From assembly GCA_016716275.1 (NCBI GenBank), contig JADJWR010000002.1, positions 868,001-932,000 of the forward strand: a stretch of DNA of 64,000 nt, written 5' to 3'. The stretch is from Burkholderiales bacterium (GTDB lineage Bacteria; Pseudomonadota; Gammaproteobacteria; Burkholderiales; Burkholderiaceae_F). The translations under genes were made by a program, and so were the position numbers. Each line of letters begins with the position of its first letter. Position 1 is the stretch's first letter. The notes below the pieces were generated by a model. It saw only the letters and a program-made list of their open reading frames with translations, was not told the origin of the DNA and ran no database searches. Shown here one piece after another: positions 8,952-18,526 of this stretch.

Positions 8952-10754
8952 ATGAGTCCCCGCCTGCTGCTTGCTGCCTTCGTCGTGCTGCTCGGCCTGG
9001 TGCCGGTGGCCGGCTCTGAGTTCCAGGTCACGCTGGCCAACTACATCGGCCTGTATGCGCTGGTGGCGCTCGGCCTGGTGCTGCTCACCGGCGTCGGCGG
9101 CCTGACCTCGTTCGGCCAGGCGGCCTTCGTCGGGCTCGGTGCCTACACCACGGCCGTGCTGACGACGATGCAGGACCTGCCGCCATCGCTCGCCTGGCTG
9201 GCTGCATCGCCGTGGCTGTCGCTCGTCGCCGGCCTGCTGCTGACGCTGGTGTTCGCCGCCGTGCTCGGCCTGCTGACGCTGCGGCTGTCCGGGCATTACC
9301 TGCCGCTGTCGACGCTCGCCTGGGGCATCAGCATCTACTTCCTGTTCGGCAACATGGAGTTCCTCGGCGGCTTTACCGGGCTGCGCGGCATCCCGCCGAT
9401 CGAACTGTTCGGCCACCCGTTCGACAGCGCGCGCAAGGTTTTCTTCCTGATCTACCTGTTTCTGCTCGCCGGCATCGTCACGATCCGCAACCTGCTCGAT
9501 TCACGCGAAGGCCGCGCCATCCGGGCGCTGAAGGGCGGCATGGTGATGGCCGAATCGATGGGCGTGAACACCGCCATCTCGCGGCTGGTGATTTTTCTCG
9601 TCGCAGCGCTGCTCGCTTGCGCCTCCGGTTGGCTTTACGCGCACATGCAGCGCTTCCTGAACCCGACGCCGTTCTCGCTGCACCAGGGCATCGAGTACCT
9701 GTTCATGGCGGTGGTCGGCGGCGCCGGCTACGTCTGGGGCGCGCTGGTCGGGGCAACCGTGATCGCGATGTCGAAGCAGTGGCTGCAGGACATCCTGGTG
9801 CGCGTCATCGGCCAGGCAGGCAACTTCGAGATGATCGTCTTCGGCGTGGTGATGATCATCGTCCTGCAGCGGGCGCGCGACGGCCTGTGGCCGGTGCTGG
9901 CGCGCTGGGTGCCGGTGCGAAGCAGGCCGCGCCGCATCGATCCCGGCGTGCCGGCGCTCGACCGGCGGCCGCTGCCCGCGGCTGGCGAGACAGTGCTCGA
10001 TGTCAAGGGAGCGACGATGCGCTTCGGCGGCCTGGTTGCCGTCAACGACCTGAGCCTCGAAGTGCGGGCCGGCGAGATCGTCGCGCTGATCGGCCCGAAC
10101 GGCGCCGGCAAGAGCACGATGTTCAACCTGATCTCGGGCGTGCTGGCGCCCACCGCCGGCGAAGTCCGCTTCCGCGGTCGCGAAATCGCCGGCAGGCCCT
10201 CGCGCGAGATCGCCCGGCTCGGCATGAGCCGCACCTTCCAGCACGTCAAGCTGCTGCCGGCGATGTCGGTGCTCGACAACGTCGCCATCGGCGCGCACCG
10301 GCGCGAGTACCCGGGCCTGCTGAAGGGCGTGATCACCGGCGCCTGGCGCCTCGACCGCCGCGAGGAGGCGCGCGTGCTGGCCGAGGCGGCGCGGCAGATC
10401 GAGCGGGTGGGACTGGCCGACCACATGTTCGATGCCGCCGGCTCGCTGCCGCTGGGCAAGCAGCGGATCCTCGAGATCGCCCGCGCGCTCGCCGCCGACC
10501 CCTGCCTGCTGCTGCTCGACGAGCCGGCCGCCGGCCTGCGTTACCTCGAGAAGCGGGCGCTGGCCGAGCTGCTGCGCAAGCTGAAGGCCGAAGGCATGTC
10601 GGTCCTGCTGGTCGAGCACGACATGGACTTCGTGATGGGGCTGGTCGACCGGATCACGGTGATGGACTTCGGCCAGCGCATCGCCGAGGGCCTGCCCGAC
10701 GAGGTTCAGCGCAATCCGAAGGTGCTCGAGGCCTATCTCGGAGGCGTCGAGTGA
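8952..10754 (+). CDS. fused LIV-type permease (LivM) and ATPase (LivG)
   Basis: 600-residue fusion. Residues 1 to ~320 are a LivM-type permease (GLTSFGQAAFVGLGAY, MAESMGVNTAISRL). Residues ~335-600 are a LivG-type ATPase: Walker A GPNGAGKST near 380, a degenerate signature LPLGKQRILEIARAL in place of LSxGQQ, Walker B LLLLDEPAAGL, and the switch histidine in LLVEHDM. The reading frame is uninterrupted across the junction. Fused versions occur in other beta-proteobacteria. The stop overlaps the next GTG by four bases. Confidence 0.93.
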   Translation: MSPRLLLAAFVVLLGLVPVAGSEFQVTLANYIGLYALVALGLVLLTGVGGLTSFGQAAFVGLGAYTTAVLTTMQDLPPSLAWLAASPWLSLVAGLLLTLVFAAVLGLLTLRLSGHYLPLSTLAWGISIYFLFGNMEFLGGFTGLRGIPPIELFGHPFDSARKVFFLIYLFLLAGIVTIRNLLDSREGRAIRALKGGMVMAESMGVNTAISRLVIFLVAALLACASGWLYAHMQRFLNPTPFSLHQGIEYLFMAVVGGAGYVWGALVGATVIAMSKQWLQDILVRVIGQAGNFEMIVFGVVMIIVLQRARDGLWPVLARWVPVRSRPRRIDPGVPALDRRPLPAAGETVLDVKGATMRFGGLVAVNDLSLEVRAGEIVALIGPNGAGKSTMFNLISGVLAPTAGEVRFRGREIAGRPSREIARLGMSRTFQHVKLLPAMSVLDNVAIGAHRREYPGLLKGVITGAWRLDRREEARVLAEAARQIERVGLADHMFDAAGSLPLGKQRILEIARALAADPCLLLLDEPAAGLRYLEKRALAELLRKLKAEGMSVLLVEHDMDFVMGLVDRITVMDFGQRIAEGLPDEVQRNPKVLEAYLGGVE

Positions 10755-11491
10755 CGGAGCCCATCCTGCGCGTGCGCGACCTGTCGGTCACCTACGGCAA
10801 GGTGGGGGCGCTCGCCAACGCCAACCTGCAGGTCGGCGCCGGCCAGATCGTCACCGTGATCGGCCCGAACGGCGCCGGCAAGACGACCATGCTGGCGGCG
10901 ATCATGGGCGCGCTGCCGGCCAACGGCGGCGCGCGCGGCGAGGTCCGCTTCGACGGCATCGACTGCGGCGGCAGCCCGATCGAGCGGCTGGTGGCGCGCG
11001 GCATGACGCTGGTGCCGGAGAAGCGCGAACTGTTCGGCGAGATGAGCGTCGAGGACAACCTGCTGCTCGGCGCCTTCCAGCGCTACCGGCACGGGCAGCG
11101 GGATCACGGCAAGACGATGGCCGAGGTCTATGCGCTGTTTCCGCGCCTGAAGGAGCGGCACCGCCAGCTGGCCGGCACACTGTCCGGCGGCGAGCGGCAG
11201 ATGCTGGCCATCGGCCGCGCGCTGATGGCGCGGCCGAAACTGCTGATGCTCGACGAGCCGTCGCTGGGCCTCGCCCCGCTGATCGTGCGCGAGATCTTCC
11301 ACATCATCGAGGAACTGAAGCGCCGAGGCGCCTCGATCCTGCTGGTCGAGCAGAACGCCCGCGCCGCGCTGCAGGTGGCCGACTTCGCCTACGTGCTGGA
11401 GACCGGCGAGGTCGCCCTCGAAGGGCCGGCACGCGAACTGGCGAACGACAAGCGGGTCATCGACAGCTATCTCGGCGGCGGCAAGCGCTGA
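10751..11491 (+). CDS. LIV-type ABC transporter ATP-binding protein LivF
   Basis: 246 residues starting at GTG 10751, which overlaps the upstream stop (GTGA), implying translational coupling. Walker A GPNGAGKTTM, signature LSGGERQMLAIGRAL, Walker B LLMLDEPSLGL, and the LivF-typical ending in which LVEQNARAAL is followed by YVLETGEVALEGPA. It is the second ATPase of the transporter, pairing with the LivG half of the fusion. It is the last gene of the + strand run that starts with paaK. Confidence 0.94.
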   Translation: MTEPILRVRDLSVTYGKVGALANANLQVGAGQIVTVIGPNGAGKTTMLAAIMGALPANGGARGEVRFDGIDCGGSPIERLVARGMTLVPEKRELFGEMSVEDNLLLGAFQRYRHGQRDHGKTMAEVYALFPRLKERHRQLAGTLSGGERQMLAIGRALMARPKLLMLDEPSLGLAPLIVREIFHIIEELKRRGASILLVEQNARAALQVADFAYVLETGEVALEGPARELANDKRVIDSYLGGGKR

Positions 11492-11508
11492 AGCGCCGGG
11501 GGGCAACC

Positions 11509-11610
11509 GCCAAGGGCGGCGGGCGGCCACCTTCGCTCATGTCCCCCGCGTCGGGCTTCGCCCGCCGCTCCGCCTTTACTTCGCTGCGGCGGCCACCCGC
11601 CGCCCTTGGC
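11509..11610. mobile_element. MITE-like palindromic element, family 1, copy A
   Basis: 102-bp element bounded by perfect 15-bp terminal inverted repeats (GCCAAGGGCGGCGGG and its complement). Its core (CCCCCGCGTCGGGC, then CGCCGCTCCGCCTTTACTT) occurs again, in the opposite orientation, in the element at 37177-37275. It has no coding capacity, so if mobile it would need a transposase in trans. Confidence 0.7.
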
Positions 11611-11659
11611 TATCCGCCATCGCGTCAGGACACCGCCAGCCCAGTGCGCTCGGCACCAA

Positions 11660-11765
11660 GATCGGGACGCCGGGGCGCCCTGTGCAGTGAGGTCAAGGAG
11701 GAGGCGCCTGCCTGCGGCAGGCGCCGGGGGACACGAACGGAACAGGGCGCCCCGGCGTCCCGATC
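11660..11765. mobile_element. MITE-like palindromic element, family 2, copy A
   Basis: 106-bp element with perfect 24-bp terminal inverted repeats beginning GATCGGGACGCCGGGGCG. The core, with CTCCTCCTTGACCTC on its minus strand, recurs at 30433-30537 in the opposite orientation. Together with the element at 11509-11610 it occupies most of the 334-bp gap between the convergent livF and FAD-oxidase genes. No separate terminator with a T-tract is seen there. Confidence 0.7.
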
Positions 11766-11825
11766 GCGCACCAATCCGGAAGGCTGCTACCTGCGACCGG
11801 CCGTTCGTACCGCTCGCGCCGCCGG

Positions 11826-13235
<1,410 letters not shown>

Positions 13236-13337
13236 CGCTGTCTCCTTCGAAGCTGCCGGCCCGGCGTCACCGGCACGCGGACAGCTTAATCGCCGGTCGC
13301 CCGGTCGCCGGTCGGCTTGCCGCCCGGCAATTGTCCG

Positions 13338-13359
13338 TAGAATCCCTATTGCAGTGCAA
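13338..13359 (+). promoter_or_regulatory. -10-like TAGAAT and adjoining TTGCAGTGCAA palindrome
   Basis: TAGAAT (13338-13343) looks like a sigma70 -10 box for the gene starting at 13396. Six bases on lies TTGCAGTGCAA (13349-13359), a perfect 5+1+5 dyad placed at the expected transcription start, a typical position for a repressor site. It resembles GCA-rich operators described for PhaR-type regulators, but that identity is a guess. Confidence 0.45.
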
Positions 13360-13395
13360 CAATGCGAGCGCGCCGGCCGGCGCAGGGGAATCCAA

Positions 13396-14811
13396 GTGGA
13401 ACACATCGAGAACCGCACCTTCGACGAGATCAGCGTCGGCGACACCGCCACGCTCGACCGCACGCTGACCGAGCAGGACATCACGCTGTTCGCCGTGATG
13501 TCGGGCGACATCAACCCGGCGCACGTCGACCCCGAGTACGCCAAGAGCAGCCGCTTCCGCGAGGTGATCGGCCACGGCATGTGGAGCGGCGCGCTGATCT
13601 CCACCGTGCTCGGCACCGAGTTCCCCGGGCCGGGCACGATCTACCTCGGCCAGAACCTGCGCTTCAAGCGGCCGGTGAAGGTCGGCGACACGATCACCAT
13701 CAAGGTCACGGCCAAGGAGAAGGACGCCGAGAAGGGCAAGGTGGTGCTCGACACCGAGTGCCTGAACCAGGACGGCGAGGTGGTCGTCTCCGGCACCGCC
13801 GAGGTGATCGCGCCGAAGGAGAAGGTGCGGCGGCTGAAGATCGACCTGCCCGAGGTGCGCTTCGACGACAAGGAGGCGCGCTTCCGCGAGATCATGGGCC
13901 GGGTCCGCGCGCGCCATCTGGCGCCGGTGGCGGCGGCGATCGTCGATCCGGCCGACGCCGAGTCGCTGGCCAGCGTCGCCGCTGCGGCGCAGGAGGGCAC
14001 CATTGAGCCGATCCTGGTCGGCGACGAGCGGGTGATCCGCGAGATCGCCGAGGCAGGCAAGATCGACCTGAACGGCTTCGAGATCGTCCCGGCGCGGCGC
14101 CCGCGCGAGGCGGTGGCCGAGGCGATCCGGCTGGCGCGCGAGGGCCGGGTCGAGGGCATCATGAAGGGCAGCATGGCGACCGAGGACCTGATCGTTCCGG
14201 TCATCTCGGCGGCGAAAGGCCTGCGCACCGAGCGGCGCGTCAGCCACGTGCACGTGATGGACGTGCCGACCTATCCCAAGCCGCTGTTCATCACCGACTC
14301 GATGATCAACATCGCGCCGGGCCTGTCGGAGAAGCGCGACATCTGCCAGAACGTGATCGACCTGGCGCACTGGCTCGGCATTCCGGCGCCGAAGGTGGCG
14401 GTGCTGGCGGCGGTGGAAACGATCAATCCGAAGATGCCGACCACCATCGAGGCGGCGACGCTGTGCAAGATGGCCGAACGCGGCCAGATCGCCGGCGGCA
14501 TCCTCGACGGGCCGCTGACCTTCGACCACGCGGTGTCGCTGCGGGCGGCCGAGAACACCGGCATCCGCTCGCCGGTGGCCGGCCAGGCCGACGTGCTGCT
14601 GGTGCCCGACCTAGAGTCCGGCAACATGATCGCCAAGCAGCTGATGTACCTCGCCGACGCGCTGTCGGCCGGCATCGTGCTCGGCGCCCGGGTGCCGATC
14701 GCGCTCACCAGCCGCGGCGACGACCGCCGCTCGTGGCTCGCTTCGGCGACGCTGGTGCAGCTGGTCGCGCACATGTATCGGCACCAGGCGGCCGGTCGCG
14801 CCGGGCACTGA
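13396..14811 (+). CDS. bifunctional enoyl-CoA hydratase / phosphate acetyltransferase
   Basis: 471 residues from GTG 13396 (preceded by AGGGGAA). Residues 1-150 form a MaoC/hot-dog hydratase domain with catalytic Asp38 and His43 in SGDINPAHVD. Residues ~160-470 form a PTA/PTB phosphotransacylase domain (GIMKGSMATEDLI, ending with the SRGDDRRSWLAS motif). This two-domain arrangement is known in beta-proteobacteria. It could hydrate enoyl-CoA to (R)-3-hydroxyacyl-CoA and exchange acyl-CoA with acyl phosphate. No acetate kinase lies beside it in this window. Confidence 0.9.
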   Translation: MEHIENRTFDEISVGDTATLDRTLTEQDITLFAVMSGDINPAHVDPEYAKSSRFREVIGHGMWSGALISTVLGTEFPGPGTIYLGQNLRFKRPVKVGDTITIKVTAKEKDAEKGKVVLDTECLNQDGEVVVSGTAEVIAPKEKVRRLKIDLPEVRFDDKEARFREIMGRVRARHLAPVAAAIVDPADAESLASVAAAAQEGTIEPILVGDERVIREIAEAGKIDLNGFEIVPARRPREAVAEAIRLAREGRVEGIMKGSMATEDLIVPVISAAKGLRTERRVSHVHVMDVPTYPKPLFITDSMINIAPGLSEKRDICQNVIDLAHWLGIPAPKVAVLAAVETINPKMPTTIEAATLCKMAERGQIAGGILDGPLTFDHAVSLRAAENTGIRSPVAGQADVLLVPDLESGNMIAKQLMYLADALSAGIVLGARVPIALTSRGDDRRSWLASATLVQLVAHMYRHQAAGRAGH

Positions 14812-14821
14812 CGCCAGGCGC

Positions 14822-14873
14822 GATCGAGACGCCGGGGTGCCCTGCGCCGCTGGCAGGGCACGCCGCCCTTGGC
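14822..14873. repeat. chimeric remnant of the palindromic elements
   Basis: The left end (GATCGAGACGCCGGGG, then TGCCCTGC) matches the terminal repeat of the element at 11660-11765; the right end (GCCGCCCTTGGCGAGC) matches the end of the element at 37177-37275. Only about 50 bp remain, so it looks like a deletion product. The rest of the 244-bp gap to the next gene holds nothing I recognise. Confidence 0.45.
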
Positions 14874-15055
14874 GAGCGGGACCTCTGCCGGCACGCTCGA
14901 GACGGCAACGATGGTCCGCGGCGAGCGCGCCGCGAAACCGGGCGACCTGCGAATTCGTCCGAACAGTGCGGGACAGAACCGGACGCGAAAGTTGCCGCTA
15001 ACATCGCACGGCCTGTCACGGCCAGCCGTGACTTCAACGAGCATGGAGCAGGACC

Positions 15056-15607
15056 ATGGGCCACCGCCTCTCGCAGATCGCCACCCGCACCGGCGACGAC
15101 GGCACGACCGGTCTCGGCGACGGCAGCCGCACCACCAAGGACAGCCTGCGCGTGCAGGCGATGGGCGAGGTCGACGAGCTGAACTCGGCCATCGGCGTGC
15201 TCGCCGCCGAGGCGCTGCCCGACGAGGTGCGTGCCGACCTGCTGGACATCCAGCACGACCTGTTCGACCTCGGCGGCGAACTGTGCATCCCCGGCTACAC
15301 GATGCTCAAGGATGCGCAGGTGGCGCGGCTCGACGCGCGGCTGGCGCACTACAACGCGAACCTGCCGCGGCTGGCGGAATTCATCCTGCCCGGCGGCAGC
15401 CGCGCCGCCGCGCTGGCGCACGTGTGCCGCGCGGTGTGCCGGCGCGCCGAACGCGCCATCGTCACGCTCGGCAAGGCCGAGCCGCTGAACGCCGCGCCGC
15501 GCCAGTACGTCAATCGCCTCTCCGACCTGCTGTTCGTGCTCGCCCGCGTGCTCAACCGGTTCGCGGGCGGCGCGGACGTGCAGTGGCAGCAGCGGAAGAA
15601 CCAGTGA
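15056..15607 (+). CDS. cob(I)yrinic acid a,c-diamide adenosyltransferase, PduO type
   Basis: 183 residues with the PduO/ATR signature TRTGDDGTTGLGDGSR at the N-terminus (ATP-binding), a helical bundle with RAVCRRAER and the C-terminal NRLSDLLFVLARVLNR. It transfers the adenosyl group of ATP to cob(I)alamin, making adenosylcobalamin, in the cytosol. No B12 riboswitch is visible upstream and no B12-dependent enzyme is adjacent in this window. It converges with the EamA gene, the two stops lying 3 bp apart. Confidence 0.94.
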   Translation: MGHRLSQIATRTGDDGTTGLGDGSRTTKDSLRVQAMGEVDELNSAIGVLAAEALPDEVRADLLDIQHDLFDLGGELCIPGYTMLKDAQVARLDARLAHYNANLPRLAEFILPGGSRAAALAHVCRAVCRRAERAIVTLGKAEPLNAAPRQYVNRLSDLLFVLARVLNRFAGGADVQWQQRKNQ

Positions 15608-15610
15608 TCT

Positions 15611-16513
15611 TCAGCGGCGTGCAGGCGCGCGCACCAGACCCAGCGCCAGCACCGTTCCGGCGAGGACCACGGCGCCGCCGGCGAACATCTGCAGCGTCAC
15701 CGCCTCGCCGAGGAACAGCGCCCCCCAGAGCGTGCCGAACAGCGGAATCAGGAAGGTGACCGACGCCGCGTTGACGGCACCAATGTGCGCGATCAGCCGG
15801 AAGTAGAGGAGGTAGGCGATCGCGGTGCAGGCGACCCCGAGCATCAGCGCCGCCAGCCAGAGAGACAGGGCGGGGTTGTGCGCCGGCCACAGCCAGATCG
15901 CCGGCGCCGCCAGTGCAATGCCGGCACCGATCTGGCTTCCTGCCGCGGTGACCAGCGGCGAGACGCCCGCCTGCAGTCGCCGCGCCAGATGCGCCGCGAC
16001 GCCGTAGGCGAGCGTTGCCGCCAGCGCCGCCGCAACCGCGAGCGTGACTGCCCATCGGCTGCTGCCGGGCTTGAAATCGACCTGGCCCCAGACCAGCACC
16101 GCGACGCCGGCCATGCCGAGCGCAAGCCCCGACCACTGCAGCGCGGTGAGCCGCTCGCGCAGCCACAGGGCGCCTACGGCGGCCGCCCAGATCGGCATCG
16201 TCGCGTTCAGGATCGAGGCGAAGCCGGCCGAAATCGACAGCGCCGCGTAGGTGAACAGCACGAACGGAATCGCCGAGTTGACCACGCCGATCACGCCGGC
16301 GCGCAGGCCGTTGGCGCGCAGTTCGGCGAGCCCGCCTCGCGCGGCGACGATCGGCAGCAGGAACGCGGCGGCGATCAGCACGCGCACCTCGACCAGCGCC
16401 ACCGGTCCGAATGCCGGCGCGGCGACGCGCATGAACAGGAAGCTCGCGCCCCAAAGGGCGGCGAGCAGCAGCAGGTCGAAGACGTCGCGCGACTTCAGCG
16501 GCGCGCTGCTCAC
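15611..16513 (-). CDS. EamA/DMT-family transporter
   Basis: 300 residues with about ten membrane segments and the internal repeat of the EamA (drug/metabolite transporter) family; LLLAALWGASFLFMRVAAPAFGPV opens the first repeat and WRALFLGE-like GALFLGEAVTLQMFAGGAVVL lies in the second. It is a probable exporter of small metabolites in the inner membrane. It begins at GTG 16513, overlapping the stop of ogt (GTGA), so it is probably translated with the alkylation-repair genes. Substrate unknown. Confidence 0.88.
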   Translation of the reverse strand: MSSAPLKSRDVFDLLLLAALWGASFLFMRVAAPAFGPVALVEVRVLIAAAFLLPIVAARGGLAELRANGLRAGVIGVVNSAIPFVLFTYAALSISAGFASILNATMPIWAAAVGALWLRERLTALQWSGLALGMAGVAVLVWGQVDFKPGSSRWAVTLAVAAALAATLAYGVAAHLARRLQAGVSPLVTAAGSQIGAGIALAAPAIWLWPAHNPALSLWLAALMLGVACTAIAYLLYFRLIAHIGAVNAASVTFLIPLFGTLWGALFLGEAVTLQMFAGGAVVLAGTVLALGLVRAPARR

Positions 16514-17013
16514 GCGGTCAGTGCGAAGCGGGCCGCGCGATCTTCGAGCGCCAGCAGCTTCGCCTTGCGGTCGAGGCCGCCAGCGTAGCCGGTGAGCGAG
16601 CCGTCGCGGCCGATGATGCGGTGGCACGGCACGATGATGCCGATCGGATTGGCGCCGATGGCGGCGCCGACCGCGCGCACTGCGCTCGGCCGGCAGATCG
16701 CAGCGGCGACCGCACCATAGGTCGACGTCGCGCCGAACGGCACGGAAAGCAGCGCCTGCCACACGGCCCGCTGGAACGAAGTGCCGTGCGGCGCCAGCGG
16801 CAGGTCGAAGCCGGCTCGCCTGCCGTCGAAGTACTCGGTCAGTTGCGCCCGCGCGGCGGCCAGCACCGGCTCGTCGTCGGCACGCTGCCAGTCCGGCTGC
16901 GGTGGCCGGTCGTGCTTCTGACCCGGGAAGTGCACGCCGGTCAGCGCGCCGTCATCGGCCGTCAGCAGCAGCGCGCCGAGCGGGCTTGGTGTTTCGGTGT
17001 ACAGGGTCGTCAT
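16510..17013 (-). CDS. ogt: methylated-DNA--protein-cysteine methyltransferase
   Basis: 167 residues with the active-site motif PCHRII in GIIVPCHRIIGRDGSLTGYAGG and the DNA-binding segment GTSFQRAVWQALLSVPFGATSTYG. It removes alkyl groups from O6-alkylguanine to its own cysteine. Two consecutive ATG codons (17016 and 17013) overlap the upstream stop; GGAGG is spaced better for 17013. The gene forms an operon with the Ada-AlkA fusion upstream and the EamA transporter downstream. Confidence 0.93.
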   Translation of the reverse strand: MTTLYTETPSPLGALLLTADDGALTGVHFPGQKHDRPPQPDWQRADDEPVLAAARAQLTEYFDGRRAGFDLPLAPHGTSFQRAVWQALLSVPFGATSTYGAVAAAICRPSAVRAVGAAIGANPIGIIVPCHRIIGRDGSLTGYAGGLDRKAKLLALEDRAARFALTA

Positions 17014-18452
17014 CATTCCTCCAGTGCGGTCCACAGGTGCATCACCGCGTAGGCGCGCCACGGCCGCCATTGCTCGGCGATCCGTGTCGCTTGCATGGCC
17101 TGTCGCTGCTTCAGTGCCTTGAGCACGCCGGCGTCACCGGCCGGGAAGGCGTCGGGCCAGTGCAGCGCGCGCATTGCGATCGCCTGTGCAGTCCACTCGC
17201 CGATGCCCGGCAATTCGCGCAGCTTCGCGATCGCGTCATCGACGTTGACGTTGGGCGACAGCAGGATGTTCCCTTCGGCAACCGCGCGCGCCAGCGCGAC
17301 GATCGCCTGCGCCCGCGCGGCGATGATGCCGAGCGCGGCAATCTCCGACGGCGCGCAGTCGGCGAGGACCGCCGCCGCGGGAAACAGCGATCTGACGCCG
17401 GCAAACGGCGTGTCGATCGGCATGCCGAACCGCTCGACCAGCCGGCCCGCCAGCGTGCGCGCGGCCTTCACGCTGACCTGCTGGCCGAGGATCGTCCGCA
17501 CCGCGGTCTCGAAGCCGTCGAAGGCACCCGGCAGCCGCAGGCCGTGCCGTGCGGCCGCCAACTCGCCGAGATGGCCGGCAACGGCCTGCGGCTGGCAGTC
17601 GAGGTCGAAGGCCGCCTTGCAGGCGGCCAGCACGCGCGGCAGCGCCGGCGCCAGTCGCACGTCGATCCGCGCCTCGATACCCGGGCCGCGCGGCGCCGGC
17701 CGCACGTCGATCCATCCCGCCAGCGGCCTGCCGTCGGCTCCGCTGATCGCCAGTGAGCGGCGCAGCCGCCTGCCTTCGACCTGCTCGACGCCGGCGAGCG
17801 ACCGCGCGGCGAAGAAGGCCAGCAGCCGCCCGAAGTCGAACGGCGAGCGCGTCGCCAGCACGAAGCGGTGGAAGTCGACTGCCGACGGCCGCGGCGCCGT
17901 GCGCCGCAGCGCGGTCGGCTGCAGCCGGTAGCGGTCGGCGAACAGCGTGTTGAAGCGGCGCACGCTGCCGAAGCCGGCTGCCAGCGCCACCTCGGTCACC
18001 GGCATCTGCGTGTCGGTCAACAGTCGCTTGGCGAGCAGCAGCCGCGCGGTCTGCGCGTAGGCCACCGGCGTGACGCCGTACTCGGCCTCGAAGACGCGGC
18101 GCAGGTGGCGGTCGGTGACGCCGAGGCGGCTCGCCACGGCTGCCACGCCGCCTTCGCCCGCCAGGCCGTCGTCGATCAGGCTGGCCGCGGCGCGCGCCAG
18201 TTGCCGCGACGCGTCGACCAGCGCCAGCCCGGGCGCCAGCTCCGGCCGGCACAGCAGGCAGGGGCGGAAGCCGGCGCCTTCGGCCGCCGCGGCGCTGGCG
18301 AAGTAGCGCTGGTTCTCGCGCCTCGCCGGCCGCGCGCCGCACACCGGCCGGCAGTAGATGCGGGTGCTGGTGATGCCGACGAAGAAGCGGCCGTCGAAGC
18401 GCGCGTCGCGGGCACGGGTGGCGCGGAAGCAGGCGTCGGCGTCGAGGTCCAT
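17013..18452 (-). CDS. Ada-AlkA fusion: methyl-sensing regulator plus 3-methyladenine glycosylase
   Basis: 479 residues in three parts. Residues 1-80 are an Ada-type zinc domain with Cys34, Cys38, Cys65 and Cys68, the exact spacing of Ada Cys38/42/69/72, so Cys34 is the likely methyl acceptor from phosphotriesters. Residues ~95-185 are an AraC-type DNA-binding domain. Residues ~200-475 are AlkA: the hairpin LPGIGEWTAQAIAMRAL and catalytic Asp440 in FPAGDAGV. The protein probably both senses methylation to activate its own operon and removes alkylated bases. It lacks the Ada C-terminal methyltransferase domain, which is supplied by ogt next door. Confidence 0.93.
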   Translation of the reverse strand: MDLDADACFRATRARDARFDGRFFVGITSTRIYCRPVCGARPARRENQRYFASAAAAEGAGFRPCLLCRPELAPGLALVDASRQLARAAASLIDDGLAGEGGVAAVASRLGVTDRHLRRVFEAEYGVTPVAYAQTARLLLAKRLLTDTQMPVTEVALAAGFGSVRRFNTLFADRYRLQPTALRRTAPRPSAVDFHRFVLATRSPFDFGRLLAFFAARSLAGVEQVEGRRLRRSLAISGADGRPLAGWIDVRPAPRGPGIEARIDVRLAPALPRVLAACKAAFDLDCQPQAVAGHLGELAAARHGLRLPGAFDGFETAVRTILGQQVSVKAARTLAGRLVERFGMPIDTPFAGVRSLFPAAAVLADCAPSEIAALGIIAARAQAIVALARAVAEGNILLSPNVNVDDAIAKLRELPGIGEWTAQAIAMRALHWPDAFPAGDAGVLKALKQRQAMQATRIAEQWRPWRAYAVMHLWTALEE

Positions 18453-18526
18453 GGCCGCACTATGGACCGGACGGCGAGCCGCTGCTCGCCGTTTTCGGAC
18501 ATCGTTGTGCGGCCGTCCCGGGCCAG

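Noticed and set aside
15000..15056. Cobalamin riboswitch in front of the adenosyltransferase gene
   Set aside because: I looked for the B12-box and found no match; the 244-bp upstream gap mainly contains an element remnant.
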